DNA from: JBMYRH01 sp049602155
GTDB taxonomy: Bacteria > Myxococcota_A > UBA9042 > PHBI01 > JBMYRH01
NCBI GenBank assembly: GCA_049602155.1
Contig: JBMYRH010000008.1
Span: 186,001 to 250,000, forward strand
DNA: 64,000 nt
Direction: 5' to 3'
How positions within the stretch are numbered: position 1 is the stretch's first letter; each line of letters opens with the position of its first letter. The position numbers and the translations under genes are program-made. The notes beneath the pieces were generated by a model. The model was not told the DNA's origin. It was given only the letters and a program-made list of their open reading frames with translations, and made no database searches. Shown here piece after piece: positions 26,019 through 34,333 of the stretch.

Positions 26019-27395
26019 GTGACTATGTATTCGCTGCTCGACCCTCGTACCCCAGCAATCCGCGTCATCGCGGTCTTGGTGGCGGTCTGCATTTTGAACC
26101 TCGACTTCGCGCTCGTCGCTCAGGGGCGCCTGGAGCCTCAGGTCGCGAGTGCCCAGGGGAAGGAGCGCCGTGTCGCGCTCTTTGTCTTGCCAAAGAACTC
26201 CGCGGTTGAGGGGGACGCGCAGGTCCTCCAGACGCTCTTGCGTACCGAGGTCTCCCGCCTCGCGGGTGTTCGGCTCATCACGGGGACGCCTGAGCCCGAC
26301 GCAAGCGTCGAGAATCAGGTGGGGCCCGCCATTGAAGACGGTGTCCGTGCCCTTAACAGCAAGGATGACGCCCGCGCCGAGGAGTACCTCAGTGAGGCCT
26401 ATGAGGCGCTGATTCGAAACACTGGGCCTCTCCCGCGGCGAGCGATGGCTCGCACGCTCAAGGGGCTTGGCGTCGCCCGCGTCATGGGGGGCCAGCTCCG
26501 GGCTGGCCAAGAGATGATGCGCGCATCGCTCAACCTGTGGCCGGACCAGCAGCCGCCCGAGTACGCCTATTCGTTGGACGTGCTGAATGCCTTTAAGACT
26601 GTGCAGCAGCAACATGTCGAGGGCACTACGGGGGGCGTGGCGGTGATCACAGAGCCCGCCGGTGCACGTGTCTCGGTCGGTGGCGAGGTCAAAGGCTACG
26701 CGACTTTGAAGGTGGGCGACTTGCCTGCGGGTCTGCACTGGATCGAGGCTACGCTCGACGGCTATGAGCGCTCCGGCGCCTTCGTAGAGATCCGAGGTGG
26801 TGAGGAGACGACGCATCGGTTCGCGCTTCAGCCACGGGCCAACAGCGCATCGTACGAAGCGCTCATCGACGAAGGGACACGCTATGTCCGCAGCAAGAAG
26901 AAGATGGGCTCGGTCCTCCCGGGCCTGAACGCCTTGTTGGGATCTGAGGAGATCATCTTCGTGACCGCGGACGGCAAGGGGAGCGCCTACGCGTTCCGTG
27001 GCTGGTACCAAAGTGCGGCTGGCATGGCCCCAGTGAAAGTCACGGTGAACCGTGACGCACAGTTCCTGACCAGCCTGCAGCAGTTTATGGCCGTGACGCT
27101 GAACGCTGAGACGGCAGAGGACGAGGTGATGCTGCCACTCGATGCACCCCCACGCTCAAGCGAAGTGTCAGGAGGAAGCCAGGGCTCGGATGACTTGTTC
27201 ATTGATCCCAGTGACTCAATCCTGAAGTCAGAGGGCGGTGCAGAAGGCCAGTCCGTCATCGAGACGTGGTGGTTTTGGACCATCATTGGCTCGGCGTTGG
27301 CCGGGATCGGCGTAGGCCTCGGTGTCGCTTTGAGCGGTGAAGAGGCTGAGCAAGGTCCCGTGGGCGACGTTCTGATTCAGCTCAACTCGTTTTAG
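26019..27395 (+). CDS. PEGA-domain membrane protein
   Basis: 458 residues. GTG at 26019 has AGGAG six bases upstream; an ATG two codons later is possible. The N-terminal hydrophobic stretch (IAVLVAVCILNLDFALVAQG) is a signal anchor or signal peptide. A TPR-like helical region (AIEDGVRALNSKDDARAEEYLSEAYEAL) is followed by a PEGA domain at about 210-270 (GVAVITEPAGARVSVGGE). Near the C-terminus, WWFWTIIGSALAGIGVGLGVAL is a membrane helix. PEGA proteins are common in Myxococcota envelopes and may bind peptidoglycan or carbohydrate. The partner is likely the preceding Kelch lipoprotein. Confidence 0.82.
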   Translation: MTMYSLLDPRTPAIRVIAVLVAVCILNLDFALVAQGRLEPQVASAQGKERRVALFVLPKNSAVEGDAQVLQTLLRTEVSRLAGVRLITGTPEPDASVENQVGPAIEDGVRALNSKDDARAEEYLSEAYEALIRNTGPLPRRAMARTLKGLGVARVMGGQLRAGQEMMRASLNLWPDQQPPEYAYSLDVLNAFKTVQQQHVEGTTGGVAVITEPAGARVSVGGEVKGYATLKVGDLPAGLHWIEATLDGYERSGAFVEIRGGEETTHRFALQPRANSASYEALIDEGTRYVRSKKKMGSVLPGLNALLGSEEIIFVTADGKGSAYAFRGWYQSAAGMAPVKVTVNRDAQFLTSLQQFMAVTLNAETAEDEVMLPLDAPPRSSEVSGGSQGSDDLFIDPSDSILKSEGGAEGQSVIETWWFWTIIGSALAGIGVGLGVALSGEEAEQGPVGDVLIQLNSF

Positions 27396-27480
27396 GGCGC
27401 CCCTGAGCTCATCCATGCGCTCACTCTGAGGGCCAAGTCCCTCGACCGTGCACATCGTGAGGCGACGAGTGTGCGGCCGT

Positions 27481-27688
27481 GCCATGTGGACTCGCCGCCG
27501 TGGTTGACCTCGCGGTACAGCCGGGACGGAGCCATGCCAAGGCAGCTCCGGTGGGGTGACCTCGCGGTGCAGGCGGGTACGGAGCCATGCCAAGGCAGCT
27601 CCGGTGGGGTGACCTCGCGGTGCAGGCGGTACGGAGTCATGCCAAGGCAGCTCCGGTGGGGTGATCTCTCGTTGTCCTCTGTCGCGGA
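27481..27688. repeat. Imperfect tandem repeats of about 53 bases in a gene-free interval
   Basis: Within the 526-base interval 27396-27921, units at 27531-27583 and 27584-27635 are nearly identical (one base shorter in the second). They start with GCCATGCCAAGGCAGCTCCG. A diverged 50-base unit precedes them (27481-27530) and a half-conserved unit follows (27636-27688). All frames were considered and no convincing gene was found. Each unit contains CAAGGCAGCTCCGGTGGGGT, with no marked internal palindrome. The rest of the interval holds no other feature except the terminator at 27869-27900. It is not a CRISPR array, because there are no distinct spacers. Confidence 0.85.
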
Positions 27689-27868
27689 GATGCTGAGGTG
27701 GAGCCTCTCATGGAGTGACCGACGTTGGGGGCCGACCAGATCACGCGAACCCTCGATGACGTGGCGCACGGGGACTTCGAGGTCCACGGAGGACACCCCA
27801 TCGACATGCGAGCGCGGGCCATCACTCTCGAGGGGGCTCGGGGCGCGCCAGTGGCACTGGGCAAACAT

Positions 27869-27900
27869 AAAAAAAGCCACGTCGCAGGACGACGTGGCTT
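27869..27900 (-). terminator. Rho-independent terminator after the triple-DsbA gene
   Basis: A perfect nine-base stem GCCACGTCG/CGACGTGGC (27876-27884 with 27890-27898), extended by two A-T pairs, has a five-base loop. On the minus strand it is followed by a run of seven U. It lies 21 bases past the stop of the minus-strand gene ending at 27922. Confidence 0.88.
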
Positions 27901-27921
27901 CCTCGGGACGAGGTGCTGAGC

Positions 27922-29937
27922 CTACTTCTTAGGCTTCAGCAGGTACTTGTCGATGACAGAGACGAAGGCCGCCTTGTTGTAGCCAGAGGGCGAGGTGAAC
28001 TTCCGACCATTGATGAAGATGGTCGGGGTGCCGCGGACCTGAGCCTTTCGGGCCTCGGACATGTCGGCCTCTACCTTCTCAGCGATCTTGGGGTCCTCGA
28101 GGCAGGCCTCGAATTTGCCATCATCGAGCCCGACCGTGTCAGCGTAGGTGTCGAACTTCTTCTGGGCGAGCTCCTTCTGATTTGTGAAGAGCTCGTCGTG
28201 GTACTCCCAGAACTTCCCTTGTGCGCCGGCGCACTCCGCGGCGATTGCCGCATCTTTGGCCTCGCGATGGAAGTTCAGCGGGAAGTGCTTGAACGCCACG
28301 ACCAGGTCTTTGCCGTAGTGCGCCTGCACCTCTTTTAGGGGTTTCCCGACGCGGGAGCAGAATGGGCATTGGAAGTCCGAGAACTCGACGATTTGAACCT
28401 TCGCCTTGGGGTTGCCGATGACATTGGCTTTGCTCAAGTCAAAGGTGTGCACCTTGGCGTCCAAGGGCTCAAAGACCTTACCGTTCTTGATGATCTCGTC
28501 GTAGAGCTTCTCCGGCGCGATGCTCTTAGCGACCGCGAGCTTCTCAGCCTTCTTCAGCTCCTCAGCGACGAGGGATTTGAACTCCTCGGGGGGCTTGGCA
28601 CCGGTGAGCTTACGTCCATTGATGAAGGTGTTGGGCGTGCCACGCGCGGTGACCTTGCCAGCCAACTCTTGGTCGGCGCTGATGACGCCCTTGTGGGTGC
28701 CCGCCTCCATGCAGCGCTTGAACTTAGCCATGTTCAGGCCGAGCTCGGTCGCATAAGCGGTCAGGTTCTCGCCCTTGAGCGCGCGCTGATTGGCGAAGAG
28801 CTTGTCATGGTACTCCCAGAACTTGCCCTGATCGTTGGCGCACATCGCCGCCTCAGACGCAGGGAAGGCGTCTTTGTGGAAGGGGAGGGGGTTGTGCTTG
28901 AAGACGATGCGCACCTTCTCGCCGAACTCCTTCTCGACAGCCTCGAGGCTCGGCAAGACGCGCTTACAGAATGGGCATTGGAACTCACTGAACACGACGA
29001 TCGTCACCGGCGCGTTCACGTCGCCCTTCATCGCGTCCGTCTTGGGATCCACGCTGACTTTGTAGACGGTACGATCCGGTGGACGCTGCTTGTTCTTCTT
29101 CTGCGACTTGGAGGTGACCGCTGGGGGCGTCTTGCCACCGTGGATGTATGCCGAGAGGTCCTTGTTGTTCGTCTTGAGGCGCTCTTTGAGCCACTCCTCG
29201 CCCATCTTCCCCGCTGTGTTGGCGGCGACGATCTCTGCGTCGATGATCTCCTTGAAGCGCTGGAAGGGTTGCGCACCCTTGAGCACCTTACCGTTCACGA
29301 AGAAGGCTGGCGTCCCAGAGGCGCCGACCGCGTTCGAGATAGCGCGGTTCTTGTCGACCCACGCCCCGATCGCGGAATTCTTCAGCTCGGCTTCAAACTT
29401 CTCCATGTTGAAGACGCACTTGGGGTCGCCCTCTTCGCACAACTCGGAGGCGTACTTCTTCAGGTCAGCCTCTTTGAGGGCCCGCTGGTTGGAGAACAGC
29501 TTGTCGTGCATCTCCCAGAACTTGCCCTGGTTATCAGCCGCCACGCTGGCGATGGCGGCGAGGCGCGCTTCCTTATGGAAGGGCAGCGCGTTGTGCATAA
29601 ACGCGATGGCGACGTCCCCTTTGTACGTCTCCTTGATCTTGGCCATCGTGGGGTTCACGCGGGAGCAGAATGGGCATTGGAAGTCCGAGAACTCGATGAT
29701 CTGGACCTTCGCCTTTTCGGTGGGCGTCGTCGGTGCAGAGTAGTCGCCGACTGACTTCGTCGAGCCCACGGGTGCTGCAGCGGCTGCAGCGGCTGCGGCG
29801 CCGGTCGACGTTGCTGCGGCCTTGCCACCCTCGGCGCCACCAGCTTCTGCAGCCGGAGCCGCCTCACCATGGCCACCGCCTCCACAGCCCACCGCCAACA
29901 CGGCGCTGGTGAGGAGAATCATCCATTTAACCTTCAT
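27922..29937 (-). CDS. Lipoprotein with three DsbA-like thioredoxin domains
   Basis: 671 residues. ATG at 29937 has GGAGGA seven bases upstream. A lipobox (LAVGC, C18) and an Ala/Gly-rich linker precede three DsbA/thioredoxin domains. Each has FQCPFC: CPFC pairs at 88-91, 321-324 and 524-527, with cis-Pro loops GTP or RGTP near 208-210, 432-435 and 635-638. CPFC is typical of the BdbD/DSBA-like thioredoxin family, which makes disulfides or moves selenium/sulfur compounds. The three domains are unequal: domain 1 has extra Cys residues (LCEEGDPKC). A multi-domain arrangement on one lipid anchor may let it pass electrons between domains or handle the many Cys-rich lipoproteins. Divergent from the transglutaminase gene. 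Confidence 0.93.
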   Translation of the reverse strand: MKVKWMILLTSAVLAVGCGGGGHGEAAPAAEAGGAEGGKAAATSTGAAAAAAAAAPVGSTKSVGDYSAPTTPTEKAKVQIIEFSDFQCPFCSRVNPTMAKIKETYKGDVAIAFMHNALPFHKEARLAAIASVAADNQGKFWEMHDKLFSNQRALKEADLKKYASELCEEGDPKCVFNMEKFEAELKNSAIGAWVDKNRAISNAVGASGTPAFFVNGKVLKGAQPFQRFKEIIDAEIVAANTAGKMGEEWLKERLKTNNKDLSAYIHGGKTPPAVTSKSQKKNKQRPPDRTVYKVSVDPKTDAMKGDVNAPVTIVVFSEFQCPFCKRVLPSLEAVEKEFGEKVRIVFKHNPLPFHKDAFPASEAAMCANDQGKFWEYHDKLFANQRALKGENLTAYATELGLNMAKFKRCMEAGTHKGVISADQELAGKVTARGTPNTFINGRKLTGAKPPEEFKSLVAEELKKAEKLAVAKSIAPEKLYDEIIKNGKVFEPLDAKVHTFDLSKANVIGNPKAKVQIVEFSDFQCPFCSRVGKPLKEVQAHYGKDLVVAFKHFPLNFHREAKDAAIAAECAGAQGKFWEYHDELFTNQKELAQKKFDTYADTVGLDDGKFEACLEDPKIAEKVEADMSEARKAQVRGTPTIFINGRKFTSPSGYNKAAFVSVIDKYLLKPKK

Positions 29938-30087
29938 CTTCGCTGTCCTCCGATTACGCAGCCATCTGCAAGGCACAGGTGCTGATGGTGCTTTTTTTCT
30001 TATGCATTCCAGCGTGTTGGCTCTTCTTTGGGGCCGGCGGAACGCGTCGGCGGAATATCTCATAGCGCCTTGCCCTTCGCAACTGTT

Positions 30088-30119
30088 ACCTGGGCCCTTG
30101 AGAGGCCTCTCTCCCAGGT
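30088..30119. other. Long inverted repeat in the divergent gap (29938-30241)
   Basis: Outer arms ACCTGGG (30088-30094) and CCCAGGT (30113-30119) enclose a perfect 12-base palindrome GAGAGGCCTCTC (30100-30111). The 304-base gap separates the triple-DsbA gene (minus) from the transglutaminase gene (plus), so both promoters should lie here. No other clear element was seen in the gap. The repeat could be a regulator site or an RNA hairpin. Confidence 0.5.
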
Positions 30120-30241
30120 CCTTGAGGAGAGCAAGGCTTCGAACAGCTCCGTGGCTTGGGCGGTCAGCGGGCGCTTCAACTCGGCTGTCGTCTCTCTGGG
30201 TTAGGGTGGTATAGAGGCGGCAGGTTCGATTCGGAGTCTTC

Positions 30242-31813
30242 ATGGTGATGTCAGGCGCTCTTAAAGTCGTACAGGTGACGCGTCGTCTTTGTCTGGCGGG
30301 GGTGCTCTGCCTCGCGGTGGGTTGCGGACCGGGCAAGCACGCAGACGGCACAGGGGTGGCCGAGTCGGCGCCCCCAAGCGCTGGGATCAACGAGCGCTCG
30401 ACTGTAACGAGGGACGTGGCCTCCGATTCGCCAATTGAGCAACTCCTGGCGGCCACCTCGATGCGCAGCGCCTGGTACGGCCTCTACATGCTGGACAAGA
30501 AGGTGGGGCATGCTCGTATTTGGCTGCGCGCGGCCACCGATGAGGAGGAGGGGCGGTTGGTCGTCGGCACGGATGCCGAGCTCAGCGTGCAGGGCCCTGG
30601 GCAGACGACCACAGTGTCAATCGATGAGCGACGTTACTACGATGGTACGGCGCCATATGCGTTACGCATGACGGAGCTGTCTGAGACCTCTCAGGGGTTG
30701 ACGACGTTGCGGCGCGCGGTGCGTGACGGTGATGGGATGCGCCTCACGACGCCCGGGCAACCCGATCCAGTCCGGCGGCTGCCCGCGACCGCGGAGACGG
30801 TTCACTCCGTGTTGGCGATGTCGCCGCTCGACTTCAAAGCGCTGGCGCCCGGCAAGGCTGTGGAGGTCTCTGTCTTCGACTGGGAGTCCCTCGCAGATCA
30901 AGTCGTGGCGGTGACCTTGAAGGGGATGTCGACCCTTCAGCGCTCCGGAGTGACCACACCCGTGGCAGAGCTTGAGATCCAGTACAAGGGGACGGGGCTG
31001 AAGGGCATCTCTCTGATCGGGGAAGACGGCGTTGCCTTGCGGACGACCCTCGGCGCAGGGCTGGTGTTGAAGCTTGAGGAGGAGACGGTCGCCAAGGCTC
31101 GCGTCGTCGGCCTGGATGTCGTGGCCTCAGGGGTCCCGGTCGCCCGACGTCTGGTGGCACCCGCTGAGCATGATGCCCTGACCGTGACCGTGACCTTGGC
31201 AGAGGGCGCGACGCTGCCGACCGGCCCAGGCCAGCACGTCACACGCGAGGGGCCCAAGCGCCTCAAGCTGCGCCTTGATCGCTCGGTGGGTGCAGAGGTC
31301 ACCGCCGCTGAGCGCGCGGAGTTCCTCTCACCACGAGGGGCCGTCAACTCCGAGCACCCTGATATCCAGGCGCAAGCGTTAGCGCTCACCGCAGGGTTAA
31401 AGACCGAGCGCGAGAAGGCGCAGGCCCTCTTGAAGTGGGTCCATCGGACCCTGAAGAAGAAGCTCGCCACGCACATCCCGAGCGCCTCTCAAGTCCTAGA
31501 GCGCCGTGTCGGGGATTGCACCGAGCATACCTGGCTGTTCGTCGCCCTTGCGAGGGCAGCGGGGGTCCCCGCCAAGCCGGTGTATGGGCTGATGTACATC
31601 GATGATGTCGCCCCGTCGTTTGGCTATCACGCGTGGGCAGACGTCTCCATCGACGGCCGATGGATCGCCGTGGACCCGACGTGGGGCCAGCTACCTGCCG
31701 ATGCCACTCATATTCGCGTTGGGGACGACGCAGTCGCGGTCGCGAGCGTCATGGGCGGCCTCTCGATCGCTCTCCCGGACGCACCCACGGGCGGCCCACC
31801 CAACGCCCCCTGA
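30242..31813 (+). CDS. Lipoprotein with C-terminal transglutaminase-like (cysteine protease fold) domain
   Basis: 523 residues. The signal ends at VLCLAVGC, a lipobox. The long N-terminal region is beta-rich and not recognised. The last 150 residues form a transglutaminase-like domain: HTLKKK-type helix, then GDCTEHTWLFVALARAAGVPAK (C426), SFGYHAWADVSIDGRWIAVDPTWG (H463, D478). The C/H/D triad is therefore intact. Bacterial members act as cysteine proteases, peptide cyclisers or amide hydrolases rather than cross-linkers. The ATG has GGAG five bases upstream. Expected at the outer or inner membrane face. Substrate unknown. Confidence 0.87.
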   Translation: MVMSGALKVVQVTRRLCLAGVLCLAVGCGPGKHADGTGVAESAPPSAGINERSTVTRDVASDSPIEQLLAATSMRSAWYGLYMLDKKVGHARIWLRAATDEEEGRLVVGTDAELSVQGPGQTTTVSIDERRYYDGTAPYALRMTELSETSQGLTTLRRAVRDGDGMRLTTPGQPDPVRRLPATAETVHSVLAMSPLDFKALAPGKAVEVSVFDWESLADQVVAVTLKGMSTLQRSGVTTPVAELEIQYKGTGLKGISLIGEDGVALRTTLGAGLVLKLEEETVAKARVVGLDVVASGVPVARRLVAPAEHDALTVTVTLAEGATLPTGPGQHVTREGPKRLKLRLDRSVGAEVTAAERAEFLSPRGAVNSEHPDIQAQALALTAGLKTEREKAQALLKWVHRTLKKKLATHIPSASQVLERRVGDCTEHTWLFVALARAAGVPAKPVYGLMYIDDVAPSFGYHAWADVSIDGRWIAVDPTWGQLPADATHIRVGDDAVAVASVMGGLSIALPDAPTGGPPNAP

Positions 31814-31818
31814 GCGGG

Positions 31819-32655
31819 TTAGTGCTGACCGCCCTTGGCGGGCATCCCGAGCGTCGTCCGCGCGGCCTTGGCGAGCTGAACGAGGGCAGAGCGCACCTCG
31901 TCAGGGCGGGTGATGGGCGCAGGGAAGGCGAGCCGAATAGGGCGGGGGCCTTCTGCAGTGGTCGCAGACATCTCGAAGCCGTATCGGTCGACCCCGGTCA
32001 TCTGAGCTGCGCTCGTGTCAGAGGCCTTACTGAAGGCCTTGCAGTAGAGGACCATGGTGTCGGCGTGGTCGTCGTTCATGTGCGCGATGATTGGGGCCGC
32101 TGCGTTGGCGATGGGGTCTGGGGTGGCGCCGCTCCAGTCCTCTTGCTCCACCCAAGACATCCGGCCGTAGCCACCGATGTAGCGGAGCGACGTCACCGTG
32201 AGCCTCCAGAAGGAGAAGTCTTTGAAGTCGACGTAGTACGAGGCGTTGGGGTGCCGGGCCAGGTAGCTCTCACGCGCCGAGGCTGACGCTTCGCCCTCGG
32301 CGAGCTCTTCACAGCGGCCGACCATCGTCACGCGACCACGCGCGAGGGGATCCCCTTCACCGGGCTCCGAGACCATCAGCGAGCAGCGCGGCTCGCGCAG
32401 GAGGTTCTTGGTGTGCTCAGCGAGGCGGCTGACTAAGAAGACCGGGCTGCCTTCGTCCAAAGCGAAGGTCACAAAAGACCCGTAGGGAAAGCCTTCAGGC
32501 TCCACGGTGAGCGTGCACAGTGTGCCTGTCCCCTGGGCGGCGACGAGCGTTCGAGCGCGCTCAGCGTGGCTTGGTGTGGCCACCTCGGGGTCGTAGAGAA
32601 GCTCCTGACGACGCCGGCGTGAGCCGCTTGGTGGTGCGTGATGTCCTCGTCCCAT
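31819..32655 (-). CDS. HugZ-like protein: pyridoxamine-phosphate-oxidase fold plus DUF2470
   Basis: 278 residues. The N-terminal split-barrel flavin/heme-binding domain (GTLCTLTVEPEGFPYGSFVTFALD and LAEHTKNLLREPRCSLMV) is joined to a C-terminal DUF2470 domain beginning IAHMNDDHADTMVLYCKAF, which includes the HxxxH-like metal/heme site. This arrangement is found in HugZ/HutZ heme-degradation proteins and in plant and cyanobacterial homologues. It is the last gene of the second acyl-CoA operon, eight bases after the hydroxyacyl-CoA dehydrogenase stop, but no heme uptake genes are nearby. Heme use is therefore a family-based inference only. Confidence 0.82.
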   Translation of the reverse strand: MGRGHHAPPSGSRRRRQELLYDPEVATPSHAERARTLVAAQGTGTLCTLTVEPEGFPYGSFVTFALDEGSPVFLVSRLAEHTKNLLREPRCSLMVSEPGEGDPLARGRVTMVGRCEELAEGEASASARESYLARHPNASYYVDFKDFSFWRLTVTSLRYIGGYGRMSWVEQEDWSGATPDPIANAAAPIIAHMNDDHADTMVLYCKAFSKASDTSAAQMTGVDRYGFEMSATTAEGPRPIRLAFPAPITRPDEVRSALVQLAKAARTTLGMPAKGGQH

Positions 32656-32663
32656 GTCGACTC

Positions 32664-33527
32664 CTACCAGCTGTAAAATCCCTGGCCACTCTTCTTGCCC
32701 AGCTTCCCGGCGCGCACCATTTGGCGCAGCAAAGGAGGTGGTCGGAACTGTTCTCCACCGAGCTCGCTGTGCAGCGCCTCGGCGATCTTGAGCCGCGTGT
32801 CGAGCCCGACCAAGTCGGTCAGCTTCAACGGGCCCATTGGGTGACGGTAGCCGAGCTCCATCGCGCGGTCGATGTCCTCGGCGCTCGCGACGCCAGACTC
32901 AAGCATTCGGATCGCCTCGAGGCCCAAGACAAGACCCAGTCGGCTTGTCGCGAAGCCCGGGCTGTCACGGACGGTGATCATCTCACGGCCAAGGGCCTCG
33001 CCGATCGCCCGTGCGCGGTTCAGGGTCTCTTCGCTCGTCTGCAGCGCGGTGACGATCTCGAGCAGCTTGACGATGTGCACGGGGTTGAAGAAGTGCATGC
33101 CGATGACACGCTCAGGGTGCGCCGTCGCCGCAGCGATCGCTGTGATCGGGAGGCTCGACGTGTTGGAGCCGAGGAGGGCATCTGCGGGCGCGAGGCGGTC
33201 CAGCATCGCGAAGAGGTTGGTCTTGAGTTCGAGGACCTCGGGGACCGCTTCGATCACGATGCTCGCGTCGCAGACCATGTCCTCGAGATCGGTGCTGCCA
33301 GAGAGGCGCGCCAAGGCTGCATCTCGCATCTCAGGGGTGACCTTGCCGCGATCCACGCCTTTGTCGAGGTTCGTACGGACGTGCGCGAGGCCGCGATCCA
33401 AGGCGTCGTTGTTCATGTCTGTCAGGATCGTGTCGTACCCGGCCATCGCGGCGACCTGAGCAATGCCATGCCCCATCACCCCGGCCCCGATGACGACGAA
33501 GCGCTGCTCGTTGAGTCCTTCAGCCAT
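32664..33527 (-). CDS. 3-hydroxyacyl-CoA dehydrogenase (single-domain HBDH/PaaH type)
   Basis: 287 residues. The NAD-binding loop is GAGVMGHGIAQVAAM, the active-site stretch SNTSSLPITAIAAATA, then IGMHFFNPVHIVKLLEIV with the catalytic His. The C-terminus RAGKLGKKSGQGFYSW is typical of the family. It is a paralogue of the enzyme at 8574-9428. It oxidises 3-hydroxyacyl-CoA to 3-ketoacyl-CoA. Start and stop overlap with the crotonase gene upstream by one base (33527). A member of a four-gene pathway unit with two crotonases and a zinc dehydrogenase. Chain or ring substrate is unknown. Confidence 0.93.
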   Translation of the reverse strand: MAEGLNEQRFVVIGAGVMGHGIAQVAAMAGYDTILTDMNNDALDRGLAHVRTNLDKGVDRGKVTPEMRDAALARLSGSTDLEDMVCDASIVIEAVPEVLELKTNLFAMLDRLAPADALLGSNTSSLPITAIAAATAHPERVIGMHFFNPVHIVKLLEIVTALQTSEETLNRARAIGEALGREMITVRDSPGFATSRLGLVLGLEAIRMLESGVASAEDIDRAMELGYRHPMGPLKLTDLVGLDTRLKIAEALHSELGGEQFRPPPLLRQMVRAGKLGKKSGQGFYSW

Positions 33528-34333
33528 TAGCTCTTCTCCTTGGCGGCTCGCGCCGCGCGTCGCGCATCGCGCGCGTCTATGAACTGAGTCATGCGTCGCA
33601 TCTTGTCGGGATCGTCATAGAGCACGGTCTGGGCCAGGGCCTCAAGGGAGAGCCCGGTTTGCTGAGAGCTCTCACGGCCGGAGTCGATAGCGACCTTGGC
33701 CAAACGCACCGCCATGGTGCTGTTCGAGGCGATGGTCTTGGCGAGCTCACGCGCCTTGGAGAGCGCGAACCCGTCAGGCACGACGTGGTTGAGGAGGCCA
33801 ATGCGGCCTGCCTCTGCCGCGTCGATGATCGCGGCGGTGTAGATGAGCTCCTTCGCTTGGGCGATCCCGACGATCCGCTGTAAGCGCCACGTGCCGCCTG
33901 CTGCCGGGATAATGCCGAGGCTGACCTCGGGCTGGCCAAGCTTTGAGGAGGCGCCCGCGACGCGGAGATCACAGGCAAGAGCGACCTCACAGCCTCCGCC
34001 AAGCGCGTAGCCTTGGATGGCTGCGATGGTGGGGAAGGGGAAAGACTCGATGGCATCACAGAGCTTGGCGTTGTGGGCGGCCAAGGCCACGACCCCCTTG
34101 CGGTCTCGCAGCTCGGCGATGTCGGCGCCGCTGACGAAGGCTTTGTCGCCCGCGCCCGTCAGGATGAGCACGCGGACGTCTTCACGGTCCGCCAAGTGCA
34201 GCAGAGCCGTGCGTATCTCCAAGTTCATTGGGAGGTGCATCGCGTTCCGCGCCGCCGGTCGCTCGAAGGTGAGCAGCGCGACACCGTCGCTGTCGACCTC
34301 GACCCTGATGTGCTCGTACGTGGGTTCATTCAT
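33527..34333 (-). CDS. Enoyl-CoA hydratase/isomerase family protein
   Basis: 268 residues of the crotonase fold, with AFVSGADIAELRDR (oxyanion hole), YALGGGCEVALACDLR, and GQPEVSLGIIPAAGGTWRLQ with the second catalytic Glu. Both usual glutamates appear present, so hydratase activity is plausible. The start overlaps the zinc dehydrogenase stop as ATGA (34330-34333). It shares the operon with another crotonase (35355-36158), which suggests that the two act on different steps, for example hydration and isomerisation. Confidence 0.92.
   Translation of the reverse strand: MNEPTYEHIRVEVDSDGVALLTFERPAARNAMHLPMNLEIRTALLHLADREDVRVLILTGAGDKAFVSGADIAELRDRKGVVALAAHNAKLCDAIESFPFPTIAAIQGYALGGGCEVALACDLRVAGASSKLGQPEVSLGIIPAAGGTWRLQRIVGIAQAKELIYTAAIIDAAEAGRIGLLNHVVPDGFALSKARELAKTIASNSTMAVRLAKVAIDSGRESSQQTGLSLEALAQTVLYDDPDKMRRMTQFIDARDARRAARAAKEKS

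Noticed and set aside
24957..27011. A 684-codon open frame on the minus strand opposite the Kelch and PEGA genes
   Set aside because: No ribosome-binding site, composition rich in Arg/His/Asp/Leu as expected for an antisense frame, and it opposes two genes with clear domains.
27481..27688. CRISPR array
   Set aside because: The 53-base units are contiguous tandem copies without distinct spacers, and no cas genes are present.
28369..29754. A 461-codon plus-strand frame opposite the triple-DsbA gene
   Set aside because: It mirrors the coding strand of a well-supported gene and shows no family motif; it reflects GC-rich third positions.
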